From Pseudomonadota bacterium (GTDB lineage Bacteria; SAR324; XYD2-FULL-50-16; JAHJRI01), in NCBI GenBank assembly GCA_022360105.1, contig JAKSDL010000378.1:1-8042 (forward strand): a DNA stretch of 8,042 nucleotides, in the 5' to 3' direction. Positions 1-5,934 of this stretch are shown piece after piece; the stretch's first letter is position 1, and each line of letters starts with the position of its first letter. The notes under the pieces are model-generated. The model ran no database searches. It saw nothing but the letters and a program-made list of their open reading frames with translations, and was not told the DNA's origin. The translations under genes and the position numbers were made by a program.

Positions 1-125
1 GTTTTTAAACCGTTTATCCGACCTGGTTTTTGTTTTGGCCCGCTGGGTTTCTCACCAAACGGAAATTCCGGAAACCCTATGGAAACCAAACAGTAAACTC
101 CCCACCTGGAAAGACTAAGCGTATC

Positions 126-160
126 ATTGTCTCAACCTAAATCGAGACAATTGTTGTCTC
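126..160. other. Two mutually exclusive hairpins
   Basis: The segment ATTGTCTC (126-133) pairs perfectly with GAGACAAT (144-151), an 8-bp stem with a 10-nt loop. GAGACAA (144-150) also pairs perfectly with TTGTCTC (154-160), a 7-bp stem with a 3-nt loop. The middle arm cannot be in both stems at once, which is the layout of an attenuator-type switch. No U-tract follows either stem, so this is not a plain terminator. It could equally be spaced half-sites for a DNA-binding protein. Confidence 0.4.
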
Positions 161-196
161 CGTGACAGGTCTGATTTCGATGAAACGCCAGGATTT

Positions 197-210
197 CCCT
201 ACGTGGTCGC
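197..210 (+). repeat. Fragment of CCCTACGTGG palindromic repeat
   Basis: This stretch matches 13 of 14 bases of the apex of the GC-rich hairpin repeat at 5897-5910. The flanking arms do not match well, so this is a decayed or partial copy. Confidence 0.4.
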
Positions 211-258
211 TGAAAGAATGCAGGAAGGGCCAGCGCAGCCTGCCCATCTGTAGGTCCC

Positions 259-290
259 GTTGCTGGGCAACGAGTTGCCCATCCTACAAC
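259..290 (-). repeat. 32-bp dispersed repeat, copy 1
   Basis: The reverse complement matches 7630-7661 at 30 of 32 positions. The core GGGCAA-CGAG-TTGCCC (265-280) forms a 6-bp stem with a tetraloop. The two full copies are in opposite orientation and about 7.3 kb apart. Bacterial genomes often carry such short palindromic interspersed repeats, and I read this as one of them, not as the end of a mobile element, because similarity does not extend past the 32 bp. Confidence 0.65.
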
Positions 291-392
291 AGGCACCAGT
301 TGAACAGTCACGTGAAGCGATACCAAGTGCCATCCTGAACGAAAGTGAGGGATCTGTCAGCGCCCTTGAGAAGTCTTTCATTCTCGCAATAA

Positions 393-404
393 GTTGCCCA
401 TCAA
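393..404 (+). repeat. Partial copy of the 32-bp repeat
   Basis: GTTGCCCATCAA here is identical to 7649-7660, the 3' part of the right-hand repeat copy. Only these 12 bases match, so chance is possible, but two related pieces within 150 bp suggest an old repeat cluster. Confidence 0.3.
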
Positions 405-516
405 TATGTCTATTATCAACCTCCCTTGGTACATTTCTCGCAGTTTAAATTCTACTCTCAGTTAACAATAACCGGGTGAAAAACCGAGTTGAAATTTGCG
501 ACCGGAAACTACCGTT

Positions 517-523
517 AAGGAGG
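517..523 (+). promoter_or_regulatory. Shine-Dalgarno site of the hemerythrin gene
   Basis: A perfect AAGGAGG lies 4 nt before the ATG at 528. It fixes the start and suggests strong translation. Confidence 0.85.
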
Positions 524-527
524 ACAC

Positions 528-1148
528 ATGTCAGTACTAAGGACTCTTTCTGCCGAGCATCATTTGATCAGGGATTATATCGACAAGATCCAGGTAGCCG
601 CAGAGGTATATGGTTGGGGCGAACGCCCATCCGAGGATTTTTTTGAACTCGTTTTCGAATTTGCAGACAGTTTTATCGAAACGTATCACCATGTCAAAGA
701 GGAAGAAGTGTTGTTTCCCGTATTAGTGGAAAAACTGGAAGGGGAATTGGACAGCCAGTTCACAGCTCTTAAAAATCAACACAAAAAAGCCGATGCAGCC
801 TTAAGGGAGATGCGCAGATGTCTCAAAGGCTATGTGGAAGGTAATGATACACAAACGTCCATTTTCTGGCGCAGTCTTGGCGACTACAACTCTTTTTTAC
901 GGGCTCATTTAAATCGTGAAAACCACGTTTTTTTTCCCTGGGTGGAAAGAAAGTTGAGCAAAAAGGAACAAAAGGAAATGGAACAGCGCTTCAAGGTGGA
1001 AGAAGAAAAGCTCGGTCAGGGTTTTCTGGACGATTGTAAGAAAACGCTTGAGGACATGACGAATTTGCTGGAGAAACACTATGGAGTAAGATACCGCCAT
1101 CTGCTTGATTCTGTGGCCAGTAAGCGGATAAATTATCAAGCAGCTTAA
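528..1148 (+). CDS. Hemerythrin HHE domain-containing protein
   Basis: This is a soluble cytoplasmic four-helix-bundle protein expected to bind a non-haem di-iron centre, with a likely role in O2, NO or peroxide sensing or handling, or in iron storage. Ligand-type residues fall in the family order: His11-His12 in helix 1, His54-His55 with Glu59 (HxxxE) followed by Leu-Phe-Pro at 62-64, His85, then His127 with Glu131 and His133 followed by Phe-Phe-Pro at 135-137. The domain covers about residues 1-145. The remaining ~60 residues are charged and helical, ending in a short tail. At 206 residues it is a little longer than a minimal HHE protein. There is no signal peptide or membrane segment. The AAGGAGG at 517-523 supports the start. 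The gene stands alone and converges on mgtE. Its specific ligand cannot be told from sequence. Confidence 0.88.
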   Translation: MSVLRTLSAEHHLIRDYIDKIQVAAEVYGWGERPSEDFFELVFEFADSFIETYHHVKEEEVLFPVLVEKLEGELDSQFTALKNQHKKADAALREMRRCLKGYVEGNDTQTSIFWRSLGDYNSFLRAHLNRENHVFFPWVERKLSKKEQKEMEQRFKVEEEKLGQGFLDDCKKTLEDMTNLLEKHYGVRYRHLLDSVASKRINYQAA

Positions 1149-1178
1149 GAGGAATATTGAGTTCCCTCCCCCCCTGTT

Positions 1179-1216
1179 TCACCCGCCTGATTTCCGAAAG
1201 GAAAAAAGGCGGGTGA
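1179..1216. terminator. GAAA-capped composite hairpin between convergent genes
   Basis: The outer arms TCACCCGCCT (1179-1188) and AGGCGGGTGA (1207-1216) pair over 10 bp. Inside, TTTCC (1191-1195) and GGAAA (1200-1204) pair around the tetraloop GAAA (1196-1199), leaving a 2x2 internal loop. It starts 31 nt after the hemerythrin stop and ends 27 nt past the mgtE stop, so it could end or protect both transcripts. Neither strand has a U-tract after the stem, so intrinsic termination is uncertain. Confidence 0.55.
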
Positions 1217-1243
1217 GGCAACCGCCAGTTTCAACCCGGATAA

Positions 1244-2614
1244 CTACAATTCAAGCAAGCGAGTTGCGATCACAAAATAAAAATAAACCGAAATAATATC
1301 TATTGCTGTGGTCACAAAAGGACCGGTAGCCACCGCCGGGTCGACATTAACCCTGGCAAAAAGCATCGGTACCAGTGATCCGACCAGGGCAGCTATGGAC
1401 ATGGAACTGATAACCGCCATACCGACTGAGGCTGCAAACAAACCTGACGGGATAGTTTCATAAAAACTGACTTGCGCCACAACCGCTATCAACGTTCCAT
1501 AGACCAGGCCCAGGATCAATCCCGTCGAAAGCTCCTTGAAAACCACCGGCCAGAAGTCCCTGATATGGAGACGACCGGTAGCCAAACCACGGACCACAAT
1601 AGTGGAGGATTGGGTACCGATATTGCCGCCCATTCCCATAATAACCGGAATAAATGCTGCCAGGTAGGCAAAACGGGCAAGTTCCGCTTCGAATCCGCTG
1701 ATAATAAAAAAGGCCAGAATACCACCGATACAACTGGCGAATAGCCATGGCAGACGGGTTTTAGTACTGCGGAATATGGACTGGGTCTCAACGTATTCAT
1801 CTCCGACCCCGGCCATTTTTAGAAAGTCCTCTGTGGCTTCTTCCCTGAAAATGTCGATAACATCATCAACCGTGATGATACCCACCAGTGTGTTGGCGTC
1901 ATCCACAACGGGAACAGCCAGAATATCGTAACGGGCCACAATTTTGGCCACTTCCTCCTGGTCCATATGAGTGCGGACGGAGAAAATATCGGTTGTCATG
2001 AATTCCTTTAGCGGTGTATCAGGCGGAACAATAACCAGTTGGCGCAGGGAAAGAACACCCACAAGTTTGGAATATTCATCGACAACGTAAAGATAAAACA
2101 CCATTTCAGTGTCCTGGTGTTTGGTTTGCAGGGATTCAATCGCTTCCTTGGCTGTACTGTCTTCTTTCAGGGCGATAAAGTCCGTTACCATGATCCTTCC
2201 TGCCGTGTCATCTTCATAGCTCAGCAGGTCTTCGAGTTCTTCCGATCCCTCTCTCATCTTTTCCAGAATAGTATCGGAAATCTCTTCCGGGAGTTTGCCC
2301 AGGATATCTGCAGCATCATCCGAAGCCATATTTTCCAGGACTTCAACAATACTATTCAGTGGCAGACTGTTAATCAGATCCAGCAGTACTTTGTCGTCCA
2401 GTTCAGAAAACAATGTACCCTTTTTCTCCAGATCCTTGATCATACCAAACAGCTTACGCTGACTGACAAGTGTCAGCGCTTTGAAAACCTGGGATAAATC
2501 CGCTGCATGGGTCTTATCCACGATTTTGTACAGATTGGCTGTTGCCCCGCGACGCAACAGCCTCTTGATTGTATCTGTCAAAATCTTATTTTTTTCACGT
2601 AGCATGAGTACCAT
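1244..2614 (-). CDS. mgtE: Magnesium transporter MgtE
   Basis: This is an inner-membrane Mg2+ channel gated by cytoplasmic Mg2+; the family works as a homodimer. Domains in order: a helical N domain (about residues 25-130, with the family stretch Met-Ala-Ser-Asp-Asp-Ala-Ala-Asp at 97-104), the linker LSYEDDTAGRIM (131-142), tandem CBS domains (about 143-265), a plug-helix region, then five membrane segments from about 285 to 455. The signature PVIMGMGGNIGTQS is at 323-336. Asp439 in the last helix matches the pore aspartate known from the Thermus thermophilus protein. Length 456 is normal for the family. The start has GGAG 6 nt upstream; another ATG at 2618-2616 is out of frame. The gene is alone. 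No known Mg2+ riboswitch is evident upstream, but an operator-like dyad lies about 90 bp upstream. Confidence 0.96.
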   Translation of the reverse strand: MVLMLREKNKILTDTIKRLLRRGATANLYKIVDKTHAADLSQVFKALTLVSQRKLFGMIKDLEKKGTLFSELDDKVLLDLINSLPLNSIVEVLENMASDDAADILGKLPEEISDTILEKMREGSEELEDLLSYEDDTAGRIMVTDFIALKEDSTAKEAIESLQTKHQDTEMVFYLYVVDEYSKLVGVLSLRQLVIVPPDTPLKEFMTTDIFSVRTHMDQEEVAKIVARYDILAVPVVDDANTLVGIITVDDVIDIFREEATEDFLKMAGVGDEYVETQSIFRSTKTRLPWLFASCIGGILAFFIISGFEAELARFAYLAAFIPVIMGMGGNIGTQSSTIVVRGLATGRLHIRDFWPVVFKELSTGLILGLVYGTLIAVVAQVSFYETIPSGLFAASVGMAVISSMSIAALVGSLVPMLFARVNVDPAVATGPFVTTAIDIISVYFYFVIATRLLEL

Positions 2615-2703
2615 CCATCTCTCCGCCAGATTGGTCGAATATAGACGAATCCCGATGGTTACCGGTGGTCAATACGACAAATGTCTTAAAACTGTTAAAT
2701 GGT

Positions 2704-2720
2704 TTACCAGGTATTGGTAA
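2704..2720. promoter_or_regulatory. Operator-like dyad upstream of mgtE
   Basis: TTACCA-N5-TGGTAA is a perfect 6-bp inverted repeat about 90-106 bp upstream of the mgtE ATG, a usual place for a regulator site. On the plus strand it is followed by a T-rich stretch, so a weak terminator-like hairpin is an alternative, although no plus-strand gene precedes it. Confidence 0.3.
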
Positions 2721-3022
2721 TTTTTATGAAACTGGCAACTTGATATCCTGGCCGACCTGATGCCGGATTTATTCGATGTGTCCAGGCTGCTCAATGTTGC
2801 GGTTTTGTCCTGAAAATCATATTTTTGCCGAACATGAACGGATCACAGTCGAGCAGGACTACTTGCAGAATTTAGCTCCCATGTTATTCACAAGAATGCG
2901 TTACGTAAATAAAAACTTATGGCTAATTTACAGGGTAGCGCAAGGATCGGGAAGATTTTTATGTGGAGGAAAGGAACAGGCGAAAAGTGGTCGAAAATAC
3001 GGAACGCTTAATAATGTAAGCT

Positions 3023-3048
3023 GGTGGATCCGCTTCGCTTGATCCACC
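3023..3048. repeat. Palindromic repeat at the 3' end of the chemotaxis gene
   Basis: GGTGGATC (3023-3030) and GATCCACC (3041-3048) form an 8-bp stem around the loop CGCTTCGCTT. It begins 15 nt past the stop of the chemotaxis gene. Hairpins of this GGTGGAT...CGCTTCG...ATCCACC type recur as dispersed repeats in many proteobacterial genomes. It may stabilise or end the mRNA, but no U-tract follows on either strand. Confidence 0.6.
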
Positions 3049-3063
3049 TCTTGTGTTTCAAAC

Positions 3064-4611
3064 CTAATTTTGATTTTCAATGGCAATCTGCGGTCGTGCA
3101 ACAGAAGGAAGTTTGAATTTGTCAAGCAGGTTAAGCAACATTGCCACCTGCGCTGACAGCTCCTCCGAGGAAGAAGCGGTCTGTTCGGAAATGGATGAAT
3201 TACGCTGAACAACGTTGTTCACCTGGCTCAAACCTCCGTTAATTTCATTTACACTGTTGGATTGAACTCCGGATGATTTGGAAATCTTTGCATTCAGCTC
3301 GCTGATTTTCTGCATGCTGTCCACAAATTCCTCCAGCGTTGCGGCAGTAGAATCTACATTAGCCACACCTTTTTCAACTTGACCCAACGCTGTCTGAATC
3401 AACTCAGTGGTATCCCTGGCAGCAGTTGCGCTTCTGGCTGCAAGTGCTCTGACCTCTTCTGCGACCACGGCAAATCCTTTCCCGTATTTCCCTGCCCTGG
3501 CAGCCTCTACAGCAGCATTGAGAGCTAAAAGATTTGTCTGGAAAGCGATTTCATCAATTACCTTTATGACTTTGGCTACATCACTGCTGGTCTTGCTAAT
3601 TGTGTTCATGGAGCTTTGCATTTCCGACATCTGGGAATTACCTTTTAGCACCCCGTCTGCGGTATCAGAGGTCAGCTGCTGGGCTTCATTTGCATTTTCG
3701 TGGTTATCCCTGGCACCATTGCTGATTTCGTTCATGGATGAAGTTATCTGTTCGAGGCTGGCAGCTTGCTCTGTTGTTCCTGCAGAAAGTGACTGGGCTG
3801 CGCTGGCCAGCTCCTGTACGCCCCGGTTGATATCTTCGCAGGTTTTCTGAACCTGTATCACAGACTCACCAAGCATTTTCACGGCAAAATTAACACTTTC
3901 CTTGAGTTGCTGAAGATCACCAGTTGCTCCAATGTCAATTTGTCGGGAGAGATCCCCTTTGGCTACGCCTGACATAACCCTGTTTGTTTCTTTGAGCATG
4001 GCCCTTAATTTATCCGCCGCAGCATCAGCTTCGGCTGTTTGTTCGGCGAATCTCTTCAGGTGGCCCGATGAGCTGTACTGAAAGATGCCTCCAATGGTGG
4101 ACGTCACAATCAGGATAACAGTTATATTTATGTGAGCAGCATCCGATTGAACCATTGGAAACGGGTAGCCATTGATTTCCGCAACTTTCATCGACATTAA
4201 AATTGTTATGGAAATTGCTCCCCAGGAGATGCCTGTGCCTAATCCGGCAATCAGATAGGCCAGTATTGAAATCAGCACAAAATTCATTGCGTAATATGCT
4301 GTGACACCTCCCCGCTCCACCGTGACATAGGTTATCAGAATCACGAATACCAAAATAAACAGGTTAGAGGTAAAAGTAATCGACTGGCTCTTTTTTAAAA
4401 TAAACGGACAACACAGCATGATGATAGAAACCGTGAGTGTCAGGATGGCAATATCCGGTCGCCCGATCCGAATGGCCCGTAAGGTGTTAGGCACCAAAAA
4501 CATGCCGAATACAAACATGGCACCGATTGCCAGCCTGGCCTTACTGGCAAGTATGATGTCGTCCCGAAACCTATCGGGAACAAACCGATTTAGAATCTTT
4601 TTTAAACTCAT
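3064..4611 (-). CDS. Methyl-accepting chemotaxis protein with six-helix membrane domain
   Basis: This is a transducer that should control CheA/CheW and so bias motility or another output. About six hydrophobic segments fill the N-terminus (near residues 27-44, 52-72, 80-97, 104-122, 124-141, 161-179) with only short loops between them, so there is no periplasmic ligand domain. A HAMP-like region follows (about 181-235, with [11 protein letters not shown] at 215-225), then the long cytoplasmic coiled-coil signalling domain (about 255-490). The hairpin tip is clear: [20 protein letters not shown] at 353-372, followed by [19 protein letters not shown]. Gln/Glu pairs on both arms are candidate methylation sites. 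The C-terminus has no CheR/CheB-binding pentapeptide. The start has only a weak GGAA-type ribosome site. No che genes or flagellar genes are in the window, so it is an orphan. The ligand is unknown. Confidence 0.93.
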   Translation of the reverse strand: MSLKKILNRFVPDRFRDDIILASKARLAIGAMFVFGMFLVPNTLRAIRIGRPDIAILTLTVSIIMLCCPFILKKSQSITFTSNLFILVFVILITYVTVERGGVTAYYAMNFVLISILAYLIAGLGTGISWGAISITILMSMKVAEINGYPFPMVQSDAAHINITVILIVTSTIGGIFQYSSSGHLKRFAEQTAEADAAADKLRAMLKETNRVMSGVAKGDLSRQIDIGATGDLQQLKESVNFAVKMLGESVIQVQKTCEDINRGVQELASAAQSLSAGTTEQAASLEQITSSMNEISNGARDNHENANEAQQLTSDTADGVLKGNSQMSEMQSSMNTISKTSSDVAKVIKVIDEIAFQTNLLALNAAVEAARAGKYGKGFAVVAEEVRALAARSATAARDTTELIQTALGQVEKGVANVDSTAATLEEFVDSMQKISELNAKISKSSGVQSNSVNEINGGLSQVNNVVQRNSSISEQTASSSEELSAQVAMLLNLLDKFKLPSVARPQIAIENQN

Positions 4612-4659
4612 AGCATTCCATTGCTGAATGATTTCTAATCAAACTTTTCCTGTAACTAT

Positions 4660-4747
4660 TCACCACAGAGACACAAAGGTTACAGAGAAAAGACTTAGAA
4701 TAGTAAAAAAAAAAAGCTTCATGCCCTTCGTGTTTTCTTCGTGAAAA
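4660..4747. repeat. CACAGAGACACA / CACGAAG-type repeat element
   Basis: The left part reads TCACCACAGAGACACAAAGG. The right part on the minus strand carries three near-tandem copies of CACGAAG (4747-4719). A run of 11 A (4705-4715) sits in the middle. I recall low-complexity elements built from CACAGAG and CACGAAG units in many environmental bacterial genomes; their function is not known to me. It lies 50-135 bp upstream of the chemotaxis gene, so it would overlap that promoter region. Confidence 0.45.
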
Positions 4748-4762
4748 CTGACAGGGGGAGTA

Positions 4763-4921
4763 ATGATGTTGAACAGATACCTTTTCCTTAAAAAGCCTTA
4801 CTTTTTGCAGGGGGATAATGTTTTTTTCCGGATCTTAAAGCAAATCAAGGCGAACCGTAAATTCCGGAAAATAGAGAGTCTGCAATCTCATTATGACACT
4901 TTTTTAACCATCGACACATAA
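4763..4921 (+). CDS. Possible small basic protein, 52 residues
   Basis: I do not recognise this product. The frame opens with two ATGs (4763 and 4766) behind the purine-rich GGGGGAG at 4754-4760; the second ATG has the better spacing (5 nt). It runs to TAA at 4919-4921. The product has a hydrophobic-aromatic N-terminus, a strongly basic middle (residues 23-37, Arg-Ile-Leu-Lys-Gln-Ile-Lys and then several Lys/Arg), and a more polar tail ending Leu-Thr-Ile-Asp-Thr. No signal peptide or clear membrane helix is visible. It could be a real small protein, a remnant of a longer gene, or chance in repeat-rich DNA; an inverted repeat lies inside it. No promoter is clear upstream, where the A11 run and the repeat-like stretch lie. 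Confidence 0.35.
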   Translation: MMLNRYLFLKKPYFLQGDNVFFRILKQIKANRKFRKIESLQSHYDTFLTIDT

Positions 4922-4943
4922 CCCGAAGATCAAATCGTTTTTT

Positions 4944-4957
4944 AACGAACGTTCGTT
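4944..4957. promoter_or_regulatory. Perfect 14-bp palindrome, TetR-type operator candidate
   Basis: AACGAACGTTCGTT is fully self-complementary. Palindromes of the GAACG-CGTTC kind are common operators of TetR/AcrR-family repressors. No such regulator gene is in the window. The nearest promoter-like motif is TTGACT at 5006-5011 (+), and the chemotaxis gene starts about 330 bp away on the minus strand. Confidence 0.4.
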
Positions 4958-5096
4958 CAAGATGCCTCAATCAATCCCGGTGATGCAAGGCAAATTTGCA
5001 TTTTTTTGACTGGATTTTACAAAAAATTTAAGACAGGCGAAAATGAAAACTGCCGGATCAAGTGAGTTTGGAACTGGCAGTTTATTAGGAGATGTT

Positions 5097-5115
5097 AACC
5101 GGACGAAATCCGGTT
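5097..5115. terminator. Hairpin just past the rhodanese-like gene
   Basis: AACCGGA (5097-5103) and TCCGGTT (5109-5115) form a perfect 7-bp stem with a 5-nt loop. On the minus strand it begins 13 nt after the TGA stop of the 5129-5698 gene, and no U-tract follows. On the plus strand the stem runs into TTTT, so it is more terminator-like in that direction. Confidence 0.4.
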
Positions 5116-5128
5116 TTAGGGGGATAAA

Positions 5129-5698
5129 TCAGCAACCTTCCTCTTCTTCAACTTCCTCGCTGGGGGGAGCGTTTGTTACTATCGCCGGTGCAGTCACAGG
5201 AGTCGCTTGCACGGGTTTAAAAACAGGTTGCCGGGTTTGTATTGGATCTTGATAAAACTCAAGAGATTCACTTCGATCCAGCATTCTGACAGCATAACCG
5301 TGCATTTTAAACTTGGTTGTGGCATCCAGACTTTGTTCAGGCGTTTCTCCAAAAACGATCAACTGTTTATTGAATTTTTGCAGGGCGTTTCTCATCCATT
5401 TGGGATTATTCAACGCCTTTTCGTGAACACAAGAATAACCAGGGAAATTTCCAAACCGGGCGGAGCATTGATTGGTTTTGGCAAATTCCAGAATCAGGAA
5501 ATCGGATCGCTGGTTGGTGATCCAGCAATTCAAGGCGTGTTCACTGATTTTTTCCTTCATCACGGTATCTTGCAGTTTTTTCATATCAGGTGCAGTTAAC
5601 GCCTGATTCCCATTGATCACGCCACTGACAGCCAAAGCAAAACCCCAAACGACAGCAACGATCACAAGCGTTTTTCGTGTTAATAGTGATTTTTTCAT
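5129..5698 (-). CDS. Membrane-anchored degenerate rhodanese-like protein
   Basis: The N-terminus (Lys-rich, then a hydrophobic stretch at about 10-28) is a signal peptide or signal anchor, placing the rest in the periplasm. Residues about 51-142 read as a rhodanese fold: a FLILEF strand (67-72), Phe-Pro-Gly-Tyr (85-88) in place of the usual Ile-Pro-Gly-Ala, and IVFGETPEQS (114-123) followed by a helix and HGYAVRML (133-140). In active rhodaneses the matching loop is Cys-x-x-Gly-x-Arg. Here Gly117 takes the place of the catalytic Cys and Gln122 the place of Arg, so thiosulfate sulfurtransferase activity by the standard mechanism is unlikely. Cys58, Cys78 and Cys90 are internal. A Pro/Val-rich linker (about 157-180) leads to an acidic tail ending Gly-Cys189. 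An AAGGAGG 8 nt upstream fixes the start. The YeeE/YedE pair upstream suggests a sulfur-related role. The fold call is by eye and could be wrong. Confidence 0.5.
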   Translation of the reverse strand: MKKSLLTRKTLVIVAVVWGFALAVSGVINGNQALTAPDMKKLQDTVMKEKISEHALNCWITNQRSDFLILEFAKTNQCSARFGNFPGYSCVHEKALNNPKWMRNALQKFNKQLIVFGETPEQSLDATTKFKMHGYAVRMLDRSESLEFYQDPIQTRQPVFKPVQATPVTAPAIVTNAPPSEEVEEEEGC

Positions 5699-5706
5699 AG
5701 TATTTT

Positions 5707-5713
5707 CCTCCTT
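5707..5713 (-). promoter_or_regulatory. Shine-Dalgarno site of the rhodanese-like gene
   Basis: On the minus strand this reads AAGGAGG, 8 nt before the ATG at 5698. It decides the start and indicates efficient translation. Confidence 0.8.
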
Positions 5714-5728
5714 CCCTTTTTCATCACG

Positions 5729-5811
5729 AAACCTAGGTTTAACATCCGCTGCTCGCAGCGTTTATTTATGTTTGGCAATAAGTTAAATTTTATCTATTTG
5801 TAATGATTATA
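5729..5811 (-). promoter_or_regulatory. Putative promoter and leader of the rhodanese-like gene
   Basis: On the minus strand a perfect TATAAT lies at 5811-5806, about 108 bp before the ATG. No good -35 sits 16-18 bp upstream of it, so an activator may be needed or the match may be chance. The leader would then contain a small hairpin CGCTG-CGAG-CAGCG (5760-5747) and a perfect 12-bp palindrome AAACCTAGGTTT (5740-5729), either of which could be regulatory. This supports transcription separate from the transporter genes. Confidence 0.35.
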
Positions 5812-5887
5812 ACTTTGTGTCATTCAGGCCTTGCCCCCCATAAACGCTTAAACAAGGCAACATTCTGATTATTTCTGGTAACAAATG

Positions 5888-5911
5888 GTAGGGCGGCCCT
5901 ACGTGGCCGCC
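5888..5911. repeat. GC-rich palindromic repeat, possible 3' hairpin
   Basis: GGCGGCC (5892-5898) and GGCCGCC (5905-5911) form a 7-bp all-GC stem with loop CTACGT. An overlapping near-palindrome, GTAGGGC-G-GCCCTAC (5888-5902), allows an alternative fold. It lies 23 bp past the stop of the 5935-6546 gene, where it could end or protect the mRNA. Related sequence is at 197-210 and 7596-7623, so I treat it as one copy of a dispersed repeat. Confidence 0.6.
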
Positions 5912-5934
5912 GGGATTCTTATTGCCAATCACTG

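Larger units (their letters stand above)
1..527. other. Non-coding leader region with repeat mosaic
   Basis: I find no convincing gene in this stretch. The short open frames on both strands lack ribosome sites and protein-like composition. It contains a pair of competing hairpins (126-160), a short repeat shared with two other places in the window (197-210), a 32-bp element with an inverted copy near the right end (259-290), an imperfect hairpin around 332-353 and a partial second copy of the 32-bp element (393-404). The last ~100 bp should hold the promoter of the hemerythrin gene, but I see no clean -35/-10 pair there. Confidence 0.6.
2615..3063. other. Non-coding region upstream of mgtE
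   Basis: This 449-bp stretch lies between the mgtE start and the chemotaxis gene's stop. It holds the mgtE ribosome site, a dyad at 2704-2720 and a palindromic repeat at 3023-3048. An 88-codon plus-strand frame at 2776-3042 and a 30-codon frame at 2919-3011 lack ribosome sites, and I do not believe in either. No riboswitch fold is recognisable by eye. Confidence 0.55.
4612..5128. other. Long intergenic region with repeat-like DNA and a small ORF
   Basis: This 517-bp region lies between two minus-strand genes. It holds the upstream region of the chemotaxis gene, a repeat-like stretch with an A11 run (4660-4747), a possible 52-codon gene on the plus strand (4763-4921), a 9-bp inverted repeat inside that ORF (4824-4832 with 4863-4871), a perfect 14-bp palindrome (4944-4957), a -35-like TTGACT (5006-5011) and a hairpin (5097-5115) just past the stop of the next gene. 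Confidence 0.55.

Noticed and set aside
132..448. Short frames of 60-64 codons at the left end
   Set aside because: They read through repeat-derived sequence, lack ribosome sites and overlap each other on both strands.
2776..3042. 88-codon plus-strand frame in the mgtE upstream region
   Set aside because: No ribosome site, unlikely composition, and it runs into the palindromic repeat at 3023-3048.
5129..5131. TGA after the C-terminal Cys of the rhodanese-like protein as a selenocysteine codon with a downstream hairpin
   Set aside because: The hairpin at 5097-5115 is at a suitable distance, but its loop (UUUCG on the coding strand) lacks the G in the first two positions expected of bacterial SECIS elements. 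The ~50-residue read-through extension has no recognisable motif.
5043..5252. 69-codon plus-strand frame
   Set aside because: It overlaps the 3' end of the rhodanese-like gene in antisense, has a weak ribosome site, and its Gly/Ser-rich product mirrors the linker and tail codons of the real gene.
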